Assembly (NCBI RefSeq): GCF_051488665.1
Contig: NZ_JBPSEG010000013.1
Location: forward strand, 38,926 to 102,925
Origin: Melioribacter sp051488665
GTDB lineage: Bacteria > Bacteroidota > Ignavibacteria > Ignavibacteriales > Melioribacteraceae
DNA: 64,000 bases
Reading direction: 5' to 3'
Shown: positions 45,347 to 52,998 of the stretch, in pieces
How the letters are laid out: each line of letters starts with the position of its first letter
How positions within the stretch are numbered: the stretch's first letter is position 1
Translations under genes and position numbers: made by a program
Notes under the pieces: model-generated
What the model was told of the DNA's origin: nothing
The model's database searches: none
The model's input: the letters and a program-made list of their open reading frames with translations, nothing else

Positions 45347-47531
45347 AATCCGGAATATTTGTTTTGAATTTTGTTTCGCTTGAAAAATTAACGAACCAAT
45401 TAATCATCCTGAGATTCTCGGATGTCATTTCCCTCCAATAAATGTTTTGGATTCCTTTAGCGGCTTTAACCGCAATTTCCTTGGCAATTTTCAAATAACC
45501 GTGTTTTAATGCGCTGCGGGACAATTTCATTAACAGAAAAATATTATTTTCATTCGAGTTATCCATATTGTCGGCGCACTTTAATACAAGAATAAAGTCG
45601 TCTTTTTTGTTCATCAAATCGCATAATTCGTATAAAGCTTCGTAAACTCCGTTTTGCAGCGCATCGAATAATATTTTTTTCTTTATAATTTTATCGCCTT
45701 TCAAGTACTCGCCGATACTATTTTGTTCGACCAAATAGATTTTCAACGAAGAGTTGAAATAGTATCCGGGATTGATCTTTCTATTTTTAATTTCCTTGTA
45801 CAAACCGAGGGCGCCCTCAAAATCATTTTCCAATGCAGAAACATCCGCATAAAATATTTTCAATGCGTAAATATAAGGAGATTCCTTAAAGTATTTAATT
45901 TCTTTTGAAAGAATTTTTCCTGCCTCCGAATATTTTTCGAGCGCTATGTAAGATCTGACAATTCCCAACAGCGACGCATACGATTTAGTCCCGGAATAAA
46001 CGTTTTCGAATATTTGCGCCGATTTTAAAAAATCTCCCTGATTATAGTATCGGTATCCCCTGTTTGTTTCACGCGCCGCATAACGGACGCAAGTTTTCTT
46101 GAAAATCGGTTTGCCGCCGAAATAAAGTTGCGCCGCTTCTTTATTTTTCGCACCGGGAAGACTTTGAAGAAACTCATAATATTCTTCGATTGCTTGGTCG
46201 AGCGGCTTGCCGAACGTTTTTATAAAATCGTTCGCGCCGTAATATTCAATCGCGCTTTTAATGCCGTATTTGTCCATTAAATATTTAACGAAAGAACCGG
46301 CATAGACGTAAGAAACGCCGGCGTAATTTGAATAAAAAGAAAAATCGGTAAATAATTTTTTTATATCCGCGCGAAATCCGTTATCGTATGCGGTCTTTGC
46401 CATATAATGCACAGGATAACCGTAATAATTATTATCGAGAGCGGAGGCGACGCCTTCCAGAAGAGCCGGATTCAACGGAATATAAAAAGGCGGATTTGAA
46501 TATTTCGCCGTCAATGCGTGCACTATTTCATGTTTCAGCGTCGATTCGAAACTGTTTATATCGGTAAATATCTGATTAGCCCACGGTTTTGTTACGTCCG
46601 CATTCCCGCTCCCGAACAATTCTTTTTTCTGCTTGTTGTCCTTGAATATATAAACCTGAATCCGTTCATCTTTAGATTCGAAAATGTCATTGAGTCGTTC
46701 GTAATAATATTCGAAAAGAAGCGCGGCATACTTCCCGTATCGGTAATCCGCCGGCGCATATATTCGAGCATGCTGCGTTTCTATCCGCAAGCCCAATTCT
46801 TTTTGCAATAAATACCGGCTGGTTGCAAAACCGAAAATCGGTTTGAACATCCAAATCGTAAACAACAAGCCTACAATTACAATCGCCAGAATCTTATTGT
46901 TTAGTAATCTCCGCTTCTTTGCTTGCACCGCCGTCAATAGAATTACAAAACCCGTTAATAAATTGAACGCCCTGTAATAAATAAGTTTATTTGTGACCGT
47001 AATACTCTCGTCGTAAATTGTGCCGGAGAAGTATCCGAAAAGCGGATTATAAAAGTAAATTTGAGGGTAGAAGTAAAACTCAATTAACGGTAATGAGAGT
47101 AACATTATCGAAAATAAAATGAAGATAAGAATTCGATATTTTTTAAATATTAATTTAATTACATATGCCGAGGTTGCGCCAAGTAAAAGAGAAGGCGCGG
47201 TGATAATTAAATAAAAAGCAATCCCGTATTCTACGGGACACCTGTTGACAAACAGATAGAGCATAAAGCCGGAAATCAGAACAAGAAGCGCAATGCTCGA
47301 CAATTTGATTGCTGCGCGGCGGTATGCGGCAATAACGTTGTCTGATTCCCCGGAATATTTCAGAAAAATAAAACCGCCGGCAAAAAATAATATAATGCCG
47401 TTCAACGCCGAGAATTCATAATCAAAAGTATTGAAAAGCGGGAACCGGGAAAGGAGCGCTTCACAGAGAGCAAGCAATGTAAATATGACAATAAAAAACC
47501 GATTGCCGTAAAAACTCTTTTTAAAACTCAT
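45339..47531 (-). CDS. Polytopic membrane gluzincin metallopeptidase with C-terminal TPR-like repeats
   Basis: 730 residues. The first ~235 hold about seven membrane helices (11-27, 42-58, 78-95, 103-128, 133-152, 188-202, 213-230). Residues ~245-430 look like a Peptidase_MA-type domain: TLKHEIVHALTAK has H334-E335-x-x-H338 and E359 in ALLEGVAS is 21 residues on, the spacing of a gluzincin zinc site. From ~475 the chain is helical with TPR-like pairs (YYNQGDFLKSAQIFENVY, YIALEKYSEAGKILSKE, ALGLYKEIKNR). The peptidase part should face the periplasm. No named family recognised. It overlaps murA by 11 bases and cca by 8. Confidence 0.8.
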   Translation of the reverse strand: MSFKKSFYGNRFFIVIFTLLALCEALLSRFPLFNTFDYEFSALNGIILFFAGGFIFLKYSGESDNVIAAYRRAAIKLSSIALLVLISGFMLYLFVNRCPVEYGIAFYLIITAPSLLLGATSAYVIKLIFKKYRILIFILFSIMLLSLPLIEFYFYPQIYFYNPLFGYFSGTIYDESITVTNKLIYYRAFNLLTGFVILLTAVQAKKRRLLNNKILAIVIVGLLFTIWMFKPIFGFATSRYLLQKELGLRIETQHARIYAPADYRYGKYAALLFEYYYERLNDIFESKDERIQVYIFKDNKQKKELFGSGNADVTKPWANQIFTDINSFESTLKHEIVHALTAKYSNPPFYIPLNPALLEGVASALDNNYYGYPVHYMAKTAYDNGFRADIKKLFTDFSFYSNYAGVSYVYAGSFVKYLMDKYGIKSAIEYYGANDFIKTFGKPLDQAIEEYYEFLQSLPGAKNKEAAQLYFGGKPIFKKTCVRYAARETNRGYRYYNQGDFLKSAQIFENVYSGTKSYASLLGIVRSYIALEKYSEAGKILSKEIKYFKESPYIYALKIFYADVSALENDFEGALGLYKEIKNRKINPGYYFNSSLKIYLVEQNSIGEYLKGDKIIKKKILFDALQNGVYEALYELCDLMNKKDDFILVLKCADNMDNSNENNIFLLMKLSRSALKHGYLKIAKEIAVKAAKGIQNIYWREMTSENLRMINWFVNFSSETKFKTNIPDYD

Positions 47532-48783
47532 CTGTTTTTACTCTTTCGATGTCTGCTCCGAGCGCTCTTAATTTTTCTTCGATTCTTTGATATCCTCTGT
47601 CGATATGATAAATACGCAAAATTTCTGTCGTGCCTTCGGCAGCCAGACCCGCAATTACCAAAGACGCGCTGGCTCTCAAATCAGTGGACATTACTTTAGC
47701 GCCTGTCAATTTTTGCACGCCTTTAACTACGGCGCTGTTATTGACCACTTCGATATCGGCGCCCAGTCGTATTAATTCCGGCACGTGATTGAAACGATCG
47801 GGATAAATCGTATCCGTAATAGTAGAAGTTCCATATGCTTTCGACATTAACGCAATCCATTGAGCCTGCATATCCGTCGGAAATCCGGGATATACGTCTG
47901 TCGTTACATCCACATTTGAAATCGAACCGGTCGACAGGAGCGTTATTTCATTTTCATTGCTTTCGATACGGAAGCCGGCTTCTTCCAATTTAATTAAAAT
48001 AGTATCCACATGATTGGGTATAACGTTGCCGATAGTAATATTTCCGCCGGTAATTCCTGCTGCAATCAATAAAGTTCCTGCTTCAATCCGGTCCGGTATG
48101 TTATAATAATCTGCCGGATTTAGCGTATCGACGCCTTCAATTTCAATCATTTTGGTGCCGACGCCGTTAATCTTAGCGCCCATTCTAAGCAGATATTCGG
48201 CTAACGATACAATCTCCGGTTCGGTAGCGGCATTGGAGATAAGAGTAGTTCCTTTTGCCAGCGCGGCAGCCATAAGAGTATTTCCTGTGGCGCCAACGGA
48301 CGGTACGTCAAAATGAATTTTTGCTCCGTGAAGTCGTTTTGACTTTGCGATTATATAACCGAGTTCGAGTTCAATCTCAGCTCCTAATTTTTTCATCGAC
48401 TCCAGATGCAGATTTATCGGGCGCGGACCCCAGGCGCACCCGCCCGGCATCGATACTTTGGCGTAACCGAAACGCGTCAGTAAAGGACCCAGCACATAAA
48501 TAGAAGCTCTCATCTTCTTTACCAATTCATAGGGAGCCACTTGACTGTTTATATTCGAATTGTCGATTGTAAGCCTGTAATTGTCGAAGACAATGCCCGA
48601 GCCCAATTCTGTCATTAACTTAATCATTGTATAGATGTCGTTAACTTCGGGCGTGTTTTCTATTTCATTAATACCGTCGTTCAAAAGAGTGGCTGGCATA
48701 AGAGCCAGGGCAGAATTTTTTGCGCCGCTTACATCGACTTTCCCCTCGAGTCTTTTTCCGCCTCTTATTATAAACTTTTCCAC
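47521..48783 (-). CDS. murA: UDP-N-acetylglucosamine 1-carboxyvinyltransferase
   Basis: 420 residues, full length. First committed step of peptidoglycan synthesis: transfers enolpyruvate from PEP to UDP-GlcNAc. SGAKNSALALM (K22, N23) and the catalytic loop MPGGCAWGPRPINLHL with C116 (not the Asp of fosfomycin-resistant variants) are present, as are PTDMQAQWIAL and RASASLVIAGLAAEG. The stop overlaps the membrane peptidase start by 11 bases; the kinase gene ends 7 bases upstream. Confidence 0.98.
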   Translation of the reverse strand: MEKFIIRGGKRLEGKVDVSGAKNSALALMPATLLNDGINEIENTPEVNDIYTMIKLMTELGSGIVFDNYRLTIDNSNINSQVAPYELVKKMRASIYVLGPLLTRFGYAKVSMPGGCAWGPRPINLHLESMKKLGAEIELELGYIIAKSKRLHGAKIHFDVPSVGATGNTLMAAALAKGTTLISNAATEPEIVSLAEYLLRMGAKINGVGTKMIEIEGVDTLNPADYYNIPDRIEAGTLLIAAGITGGNITIGNVIPNHVDTILIKLEEAGFRIESNENEITLLSTGSISNVDVTTDVYPGFPTDMQAQWIALMSKAYGTSTITDTIYPDRFNHVPELIRLGADIEVVNNSAVVKGVQKLTGAKVMSTDLRASASLVIAGLAAEGTTEILRIYHIDRGYQRIEEKLRALGADIERVKTDEF

Positions 48784-48790
48784 ATTTCCT

Positions 48791-50698
48791 CTAAAATATT
48801 TTAAAAATCATTCCGTTAACGCCGACGATAAATAACTCTCTCTCCGGACTCAGTTCCAGATCGTTCATATTGGAATAGATTCTGCTGTCGAGCTGATTCC
48901 AAGTATTGCCCCTGTCTTTCGAAAAGATTATCATACCCTTGCTTCCCGTTGCCACTGCGTAATTATCCGAAATGAAGAGAACTTTTTGCAAGCCTCCCAA
49001 TTCCGCAACTTTTTCCATTGTCCAATCTTTACCGTAATTGACCGATCGCAGAATGGTAGCGTCGCCGCCGGCTGCCAGACAATATCCTTGTTTTGTAATA
49101 TCGACCGATTTAATGTAATTGTCGAATTTTACGTTTTCAATCGGCTTCCAGCTTTCGCCGCCGTTTTCGGTTTCCAGCATAAGCCCGTTCCAGCCGACGG
49201 CAATCCCTTTTTTGTCGTCGGCAAAATCGAGGTCGAAGATCAAATCTTTTGTATTGGTAACGACTTTATACCAGCTTATACCGCCGTTGACAGTTTTTAG
49301 AATGAGTCCGTTGTTTCCCGTAATAAATCCGGTTTCTTCGTCGATAAATTTAACTCTGAAAAAAGTATGACCGCCTCGCACCTGGACTGTGCGAATCGAA
49401 TCGAGGAAATTTGAGCTGTATAAAATCGTAGAGGAATCGCCCACAATTATGGTCTTACCGAGAGGAGAACAGTATACATCGCTCAAATTTACTTTCATAT
49501 CGTAGTCGACAAGTTTCCAGTTTTGCCCGTTATCATTCGAGGTCAGTATAGTCCCCGAATCCCCCACGGCAACGGCAAAGGTGTTCCCCGAAAATGAAAT
49601 CGCGTTTAAATTTACGTCGACGGGCGACTTGATTCTTACAATTTCCTTGAAACTAAATTCGTCTTCGGGCGACGAAAAGAGAGCCTCTATATTGTATTTT
49701 TTCAATTCTTCCAGCGCGTTGCTTTTAAGCAGTTCGTCCACCTGGGTATAAACGAAATATGAGATTCCGATCAGCGCGATAAAAAAGAGAGCGAAAGCCG
49801 AAGCTGACATAAATTTATAAGTGGCTGAACGCGCTTCGGTTTTTCTGAAATAATTCGTATAAAGCTTAGCCACCTGCTGGTCAACGCGTTGAACTTCGTC
49901 ATACATCTCTTCGCATGTAGCATACCTGTCATTCGGATTTTTAGCCATTGCTCTCAAAATCAATTCGTCGACAATTTCAGGTATTCCCGCTATTGCAGTC
50001 GAAATTTTCGGCGGCGATTTTTTGAGGTGGCTGTCCATAATTTCGTATTCGCTTTCGTAATCGAAAGGCGGTCGTCCGACAATCATTTCGTATGCAGTGC
50101 ATCCCAATGAATAGATATCGCTCCTGTTAGTTACGTCGTAACCTTTAATCTGTTCCGGGCTCATATAATAAACCGTGCCTATTTTGGCGCCGGTTTTCGT
50201 TACTGCGGAATCGTCGAATAACGATTTCGATATGCCGAAATCCATCACCTTGGCAACGCCTTCTTTGTTCAGAACTATATTTGAAGGCTTGATGTCGCGG
50301 TGCACAAATCCTTTCGAGTGAGCATAACCGAGTCCGAGCAATATCTGTTTAAGAATATAAAACACGTCGTAAAGATTGAATCTGCCCTGTCTTCTTATAA
50401 TTTTATCCAGGCTTTCGCCTTCGACGTATTCCATTACGATACCGAGCAGATTGTCGTATTCGATAAAACCGTAAACAGTAACGATATTCGGATGCGACAA
50501 TTTTGCCTGGTTCTTCGCTTCCCTTTTGAAACGTTCGATAAACTTAAGTCGGTCGTACATATCGGAATTCAACATTTTAATGGCTACAAAGCGGTCGAGT
50601 TTCGTATCATAAGCTTTGTACACAATGCCCATGCCGCCCTTTCCCAGAACGGAGACGATTCTGTAATTATCAATCTGAATTCCGATAAGATTTTGCAT
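48791..50698 (-). CDS. Membrane Ser/Thr kinase (PknB type) with seven extracytoplasmic YCF48 repeats
   Basis: 635 residues. The cytoplasmic kinase (~12-275) has VLGKGGMGIVYKAY, K41, FVHRDIKPSN (HRD 133-135), VMDFGIS (DFG 153-155) and MSPEQIKG. A single membrane helix lies at about 298-317. The outer part has seven repeats of the form AVGDSGTILTSNDNGQNW at ~378, 420, 462, 505, 545, 590 and 625, each with Gly-x-x-Gly and a Trp, as in YCF48/photosystem II assembly proteins; they likely close into one beta-propeller. Signal sensing across the membrane is inferred. No phosphatase gene is next to it; murA follows by 7 bases. Confidence 0.9.
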   Translation of the reverse strand: MQNLIGIQIDNYRIVSVLGKGGMGIVYKAYDTKLDRFVAIKMLNSDMYDRLKFIERFKREAKNQAKLSHPNIVTVYGFIEYDNLLGIVMEYVEGESLDKIIRRQGRFNLYDVFYILKQILLGLGYAHSKGFVHRDIKPSNIVLNKEGVAKVMDFGISKSLFDDSAVTKTGAKIGTVYYMSPEQIKGYDVTNRSDIYSLGCTAYEMIVGRPPFDYESEYEIMDSHLKKSPPKISTAIAGIPEIVDELILRAMAKNPNDRYATCEEMYDEVQRVDQQVAKLYTNYFRKTEARSATYKFMSASAFALFFIALIGISYFVYTQVDELLKSNALEELKKYNIEALFSSPEDEFSFKEIVRIKSPVDVNLNAISFSGNTFAVAVGDSGTILTSNDNGQNWKLVDYDMKVNLSDVYCSPLGKTIIVGDSSTILYSSNFLDSIRTVQVRGGHTFFRVKFIDEETGFITGNNGLILKTVNGGISWYKVVTNTKDLIFDLDFADDKKGIAVGWNGLMLETENGGESWKPIENVKFDNYIKSVDITKQGYCLAAGGDATILRSVNYGKDWTMEKVAELGGLQKVLFISDNYAVATGSKGMIIFSKDRGNTWNQLDSRIYSNMNDLELSPERELFIVGVNGMIFKIF

Positions 50699-50847
50699 AA
50701 GCCCGTTAAAATTGACTAATTAATATAAAAAATTATTGACATAACATTCCTTTTCATCTTTTTGCAAGCCGAAGATTTTTCGAGAAGTATTTAGAATTTC
50801 AACAAACAAGAGGGCTGAATTCTCTTTTATTTTTAACTTTATTTGCA

Positions 50848-50855
50848 TATTTTTG
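50848..50855 (+). promoter_or_regulatory. Candidate -7 box upstream of tRNA-Leu and tig
   Basis: TATTTTTG matches the Bacteroidota TAnnTTTG -7 consensus and ends 9 bases before the mature tRNA 5' end, a plausible distance for a start just ahead of the tRNA. No good TTTG is seen at -33. The rest of the 166 bases between the kinase gene and the tRNA is AT-rich with nothing else I can name. Confidence 0.35.
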
Positions 50856-50864
50856 CAAGTCATT

Positions 50865-50947
50865 GCGAGAGTGGCGGAATTGGTAGACGCGCTAGACTTA
50901 GGATCTAGTGTCGCTTAGACGTGGGGGTTCGAGTCCCCCCTCTCGCA
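50865..50947 (+). tRNA. tRNA-Leu (anticodon UAG)
   Basis: An 83-base class II tRNA. Acceptor arms GCGAGAG (50865-50871) and CTCTCGC (50940-50946) pair fully; discriminator A at 50947. The D arm carries GGTAGACGC. Anticodon stem CTAGA/TCTAG encloses loop CTTAGGA with anticodon TAG at 50899-50901. A long variable arm (TGTCGCTTAGACGT) and T arm GGGGG-TTCGAGT-CCCCC follow. CCA is not encoded. The trigger factor start is only 31 bases downstream. Confidence 0.97.
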
Positions 50948-50977
50948 CTATTTTATAACAAAAGATCAGAGGTATAT

Positions 50978-52288
50978 TTGGACTTCAAAGTAAATCAATT
51001 ATCCGATTCGTTACAGGAACTCGAAGTAAATTTAACTTACGACGAAATTAAGCCCGAAATCGAAAAGGCTTACGAGGAAGAAAGAAAACATATTGCAATC
51101 GACGGTTTCAGAAAGGGTAAAGCTCCCCTTTCGATCATAAAAAAACTCTACGGAGAAGCTATCGAATATAAAGCTTCCGAAAAAATTGCCACTAAAAAAT
51201 TCTGGGATATCGTTGACCGGGAAAAACTTCAACCTATTAGCGCTCCTCAACTTACCGATATCGATTTTAATATAGGCGAAAAGCTTTCTTTCAAAATTCA
51301 ATACGAGATTATGCCCAAAGTCGACGTTAAAGACTATAAAGGGCTCGAAATCGAAAAACCCGTATTCAAAGTAAAAGAAGAAGAAATCGAAAAAGAAATC
51401 GAATATCTGCTGAAACCGCACTTCAAATACGAAGAAGCCGATACGGTTGAATCGAAAGAATACAGAATTACAGTCGATCTGCAACAGCTCGACGAATCAA
51501 AGAATCCCGTTCCAAATCAAAGGAGCGAAAACGTAACTATCGATCTGAACGACGAAAAAGTTAATCCCCAGATTTTCGAAAACGCAAAAGGTAAAAAGGC
51601 AGGCGATAAATTCAATTTCAGTTTCGTAGACGAACATTATCACGGCGAAGAACTTCATCGCCAGGAATATAACTACGAAGTCGAAATCAAGAAGATTGAG
51701 AAACTGGTAAAACCTGAACTCAACGAGGAATTAATCAAGAAAATCTCAAACGACAAAGCTTCTACTATCGAAGAATTGCGCAATTTGATGAGAGACAATT
51801 TCAGAAAATATTACGATAATCAATCCGAACAAATCTTCACTAATTCACTGCTGAACAAAGTAGTGGGAAATAACGACTTCACTCCACCTTCGGGCTTGGT
51901 TGAATCGCTGCATAAACGCTTTATCGAAATGGAAAAAGAGAACGCGCGTCGTTACGGTCAAAAAAATGTAGACGAGAAACAACTTGCCGAATACCTAAAA
52001 CCAAGGGCAGAATGGACCGCAAAATGGCAAATAATTATGACCAACATAGCCGAAAAAGAAAATATTAAAGTTGAAGACTCTGAATTGGAACAGCTTGCAA
52101 AAGAGGAATCCGAAAAGACGGGCATCAGCGTCGAAAAACTTGTTAAGTATTATAAAGACACAAACAGAGCCGACTACCTGCTCGAAGACAAAGTAATTAA
52201 ATTCCTGAAAGATAATGCGGTAGTCAAAGAAGTTGACCCTGAAGAAAAGAAGAAAAAAGAAGAAGGGGAAAAAGCAAATGAAAAATGA
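50978..52288 (+). CDS. tig: Trigger factor (ribosome-associated chaperone/PPIase)
   Basis: 436 residues from the TTG at 50978, which has AGAGG five bases upstream. A frame that opens at 50921 lies inside the tRNA and is not real. The N-terminal ribosome-binding domain has IDGFRKGKAPLSIIKKLYG (the GFRxGxxP signature). The PPIase region (~150-240) is present but diverged. The long helical C-terminal domain ends in a Lys/Glu-rich tail. It binds nascent chains near L23. The gene overlaps clpP by 11 bases. Confidence 0.95.
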   Translation: MDFKVNQLSDSLQELEVNLTYDEIKPEIEKAYEEERKHIAIDGFRKGKAPLSIIKKLYGEAIEYKASEKIATKKFWDIVDREKLQPISAPQLTDIDFNIGEKLSFKIQYEIMPKVDVKDYKGLEIEKPVFKVKEEEIEKEIEYLLKPHFKYEEADTVESKEYRITVDLQQLDESKNPVPNQRSENVTIDLNDEKVNPQIFENAKGKKAGDKFNFSFVDEHYHGEELHRQEYNYEVEIKKIEKLVKPELNEELIKKISNDKASTIEELRNLMRDNFRKYYDNQSEQIFTNSLLNKVVGNNDFTPPSGLVESLHKRFIEMEKENARRYGQKNVDEKQLAEYLKPRAEWTAKWQIIMTNIAEKENIKVEDSELEQLAKEESEKTGISVEKLVKYYKDTNRADYLLEDKVIKFLKDNAVVKEVDPEEKKKKEEGEKANEK

Positions 52289-52946
52289 TTTTTTCACTGA
52301 TATCGAAGCGGTAAAAAAACACGAAATATTTAATCAATTGGTGCCTTATGTAATCGAACAGACCGGACGCGGCGAAAGAGGTATGGACATCTTTTCCCGC
52401 CTCTTGCGCGAACGGATCGTATTTCTCGGAACCGCCATAGACGACCATATTGCGAGTCTTATAATCGCCCAGTTGTTATTCCTCGAAGCAGAAGACCCCG
52501 ACAAAGACATCTATCTCTATATAAATTCGCCGGGCGGCAGCGTATCGGCAGGATTGGCAATTTACGATACTATGAAATATATCCGCTCGAAAGTATCGAC
52601 AATTTGCGTAGGACTTGCGGCAAGTATGGGAGCGGTTCTGCTGGCAGGCGGCGAAGCCGGCAAACGTTCCGCGCTTCCCCACTCGAAAATTATGATCCAT
52701 CAACCCTGGGTCGGAGGTCTGCAAGGTCAAACCACAGACATCGAAATTCACGCCAAGGAAATGATTAAAACGCGCGATACCATCTATAAAATACTTGCTG
52801 AACACACAGGCAAATCGTATGAACAGATTGCCAAGGACTGCGACAGGGATTATTTTATGACTGCAGAAGAAGCCAAAGAATATAATCTGATAGACAATAT
52901 TTTAACTCACCGTGTTAATCCATCGGACAATAAATCTAAAAAATAA
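52278..52946 (+). CDS. clpP: ATP-dependent Clp protease, proteolytic subunit
   Basis: 222 residues from the ATG at 52278 (AAGGGG upstream); an in-frame upstream ATG at 52233 would lie inside tig. Catalytic triad S116 (GLAASMGAVLL), H141 (KIMIHQPWVGG) and most likely D191 (CDRDYF). Typical INSPGGSVSAGLAIYDTM. Forms the double heptamer fed by ClpX or ClpA. clpX usually follows tig-clpP; here it does not, and a terminator follows at once. Confidence 0.97.
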   Translation: MKNDFFTDIEAVKKHEIFNQLVPYVIEQTGRGERGMDIFSRLLRERIVFLGTAIDDHIASLIIAQLLFLEAEDPDKDIYLYINSPGGSVSAGLAIYDTMKYIRSKVSTICVGLAASMGAVLLAGGEAGKRSALPHSKIMIHQPWVGGLQGQTTDIEIHAKEMIKTRDTIYKILAEHTGKSYEQIAKDCDRDYFMTAEEAKEYNLIDNILTHRVNPSDNKSKK

Positions 52947-52973
52947 AAAAAGGGGTTTTATAACCCCTTTTTT
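52946..52973 (+). terminator. Rho-independent terminator of tig-clpP
   Basis: Stem AAAAAAGGGGTT (52946-52957) with AACCCCTTTTTT (52962-52973) and loop TTAT-like four bases. The T run is part of the stem's 3' arm, as is common. It begins at the clpP stop codon. The A-rich 5' arm means it may work less well in reverse. Confidence 0.85.
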
Positions 52974-52998
52974 GTTATCCAAACATTAAGAGGTGACT

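Noticed and set aside
50921..50977. Upstream extension of tig beginning MGVRVPPLALFYN
   Set aside because: This lies inside the tRNA T arm and acceptor stem. The TTG at 50978 has a ribosome binding site and matches the family start.
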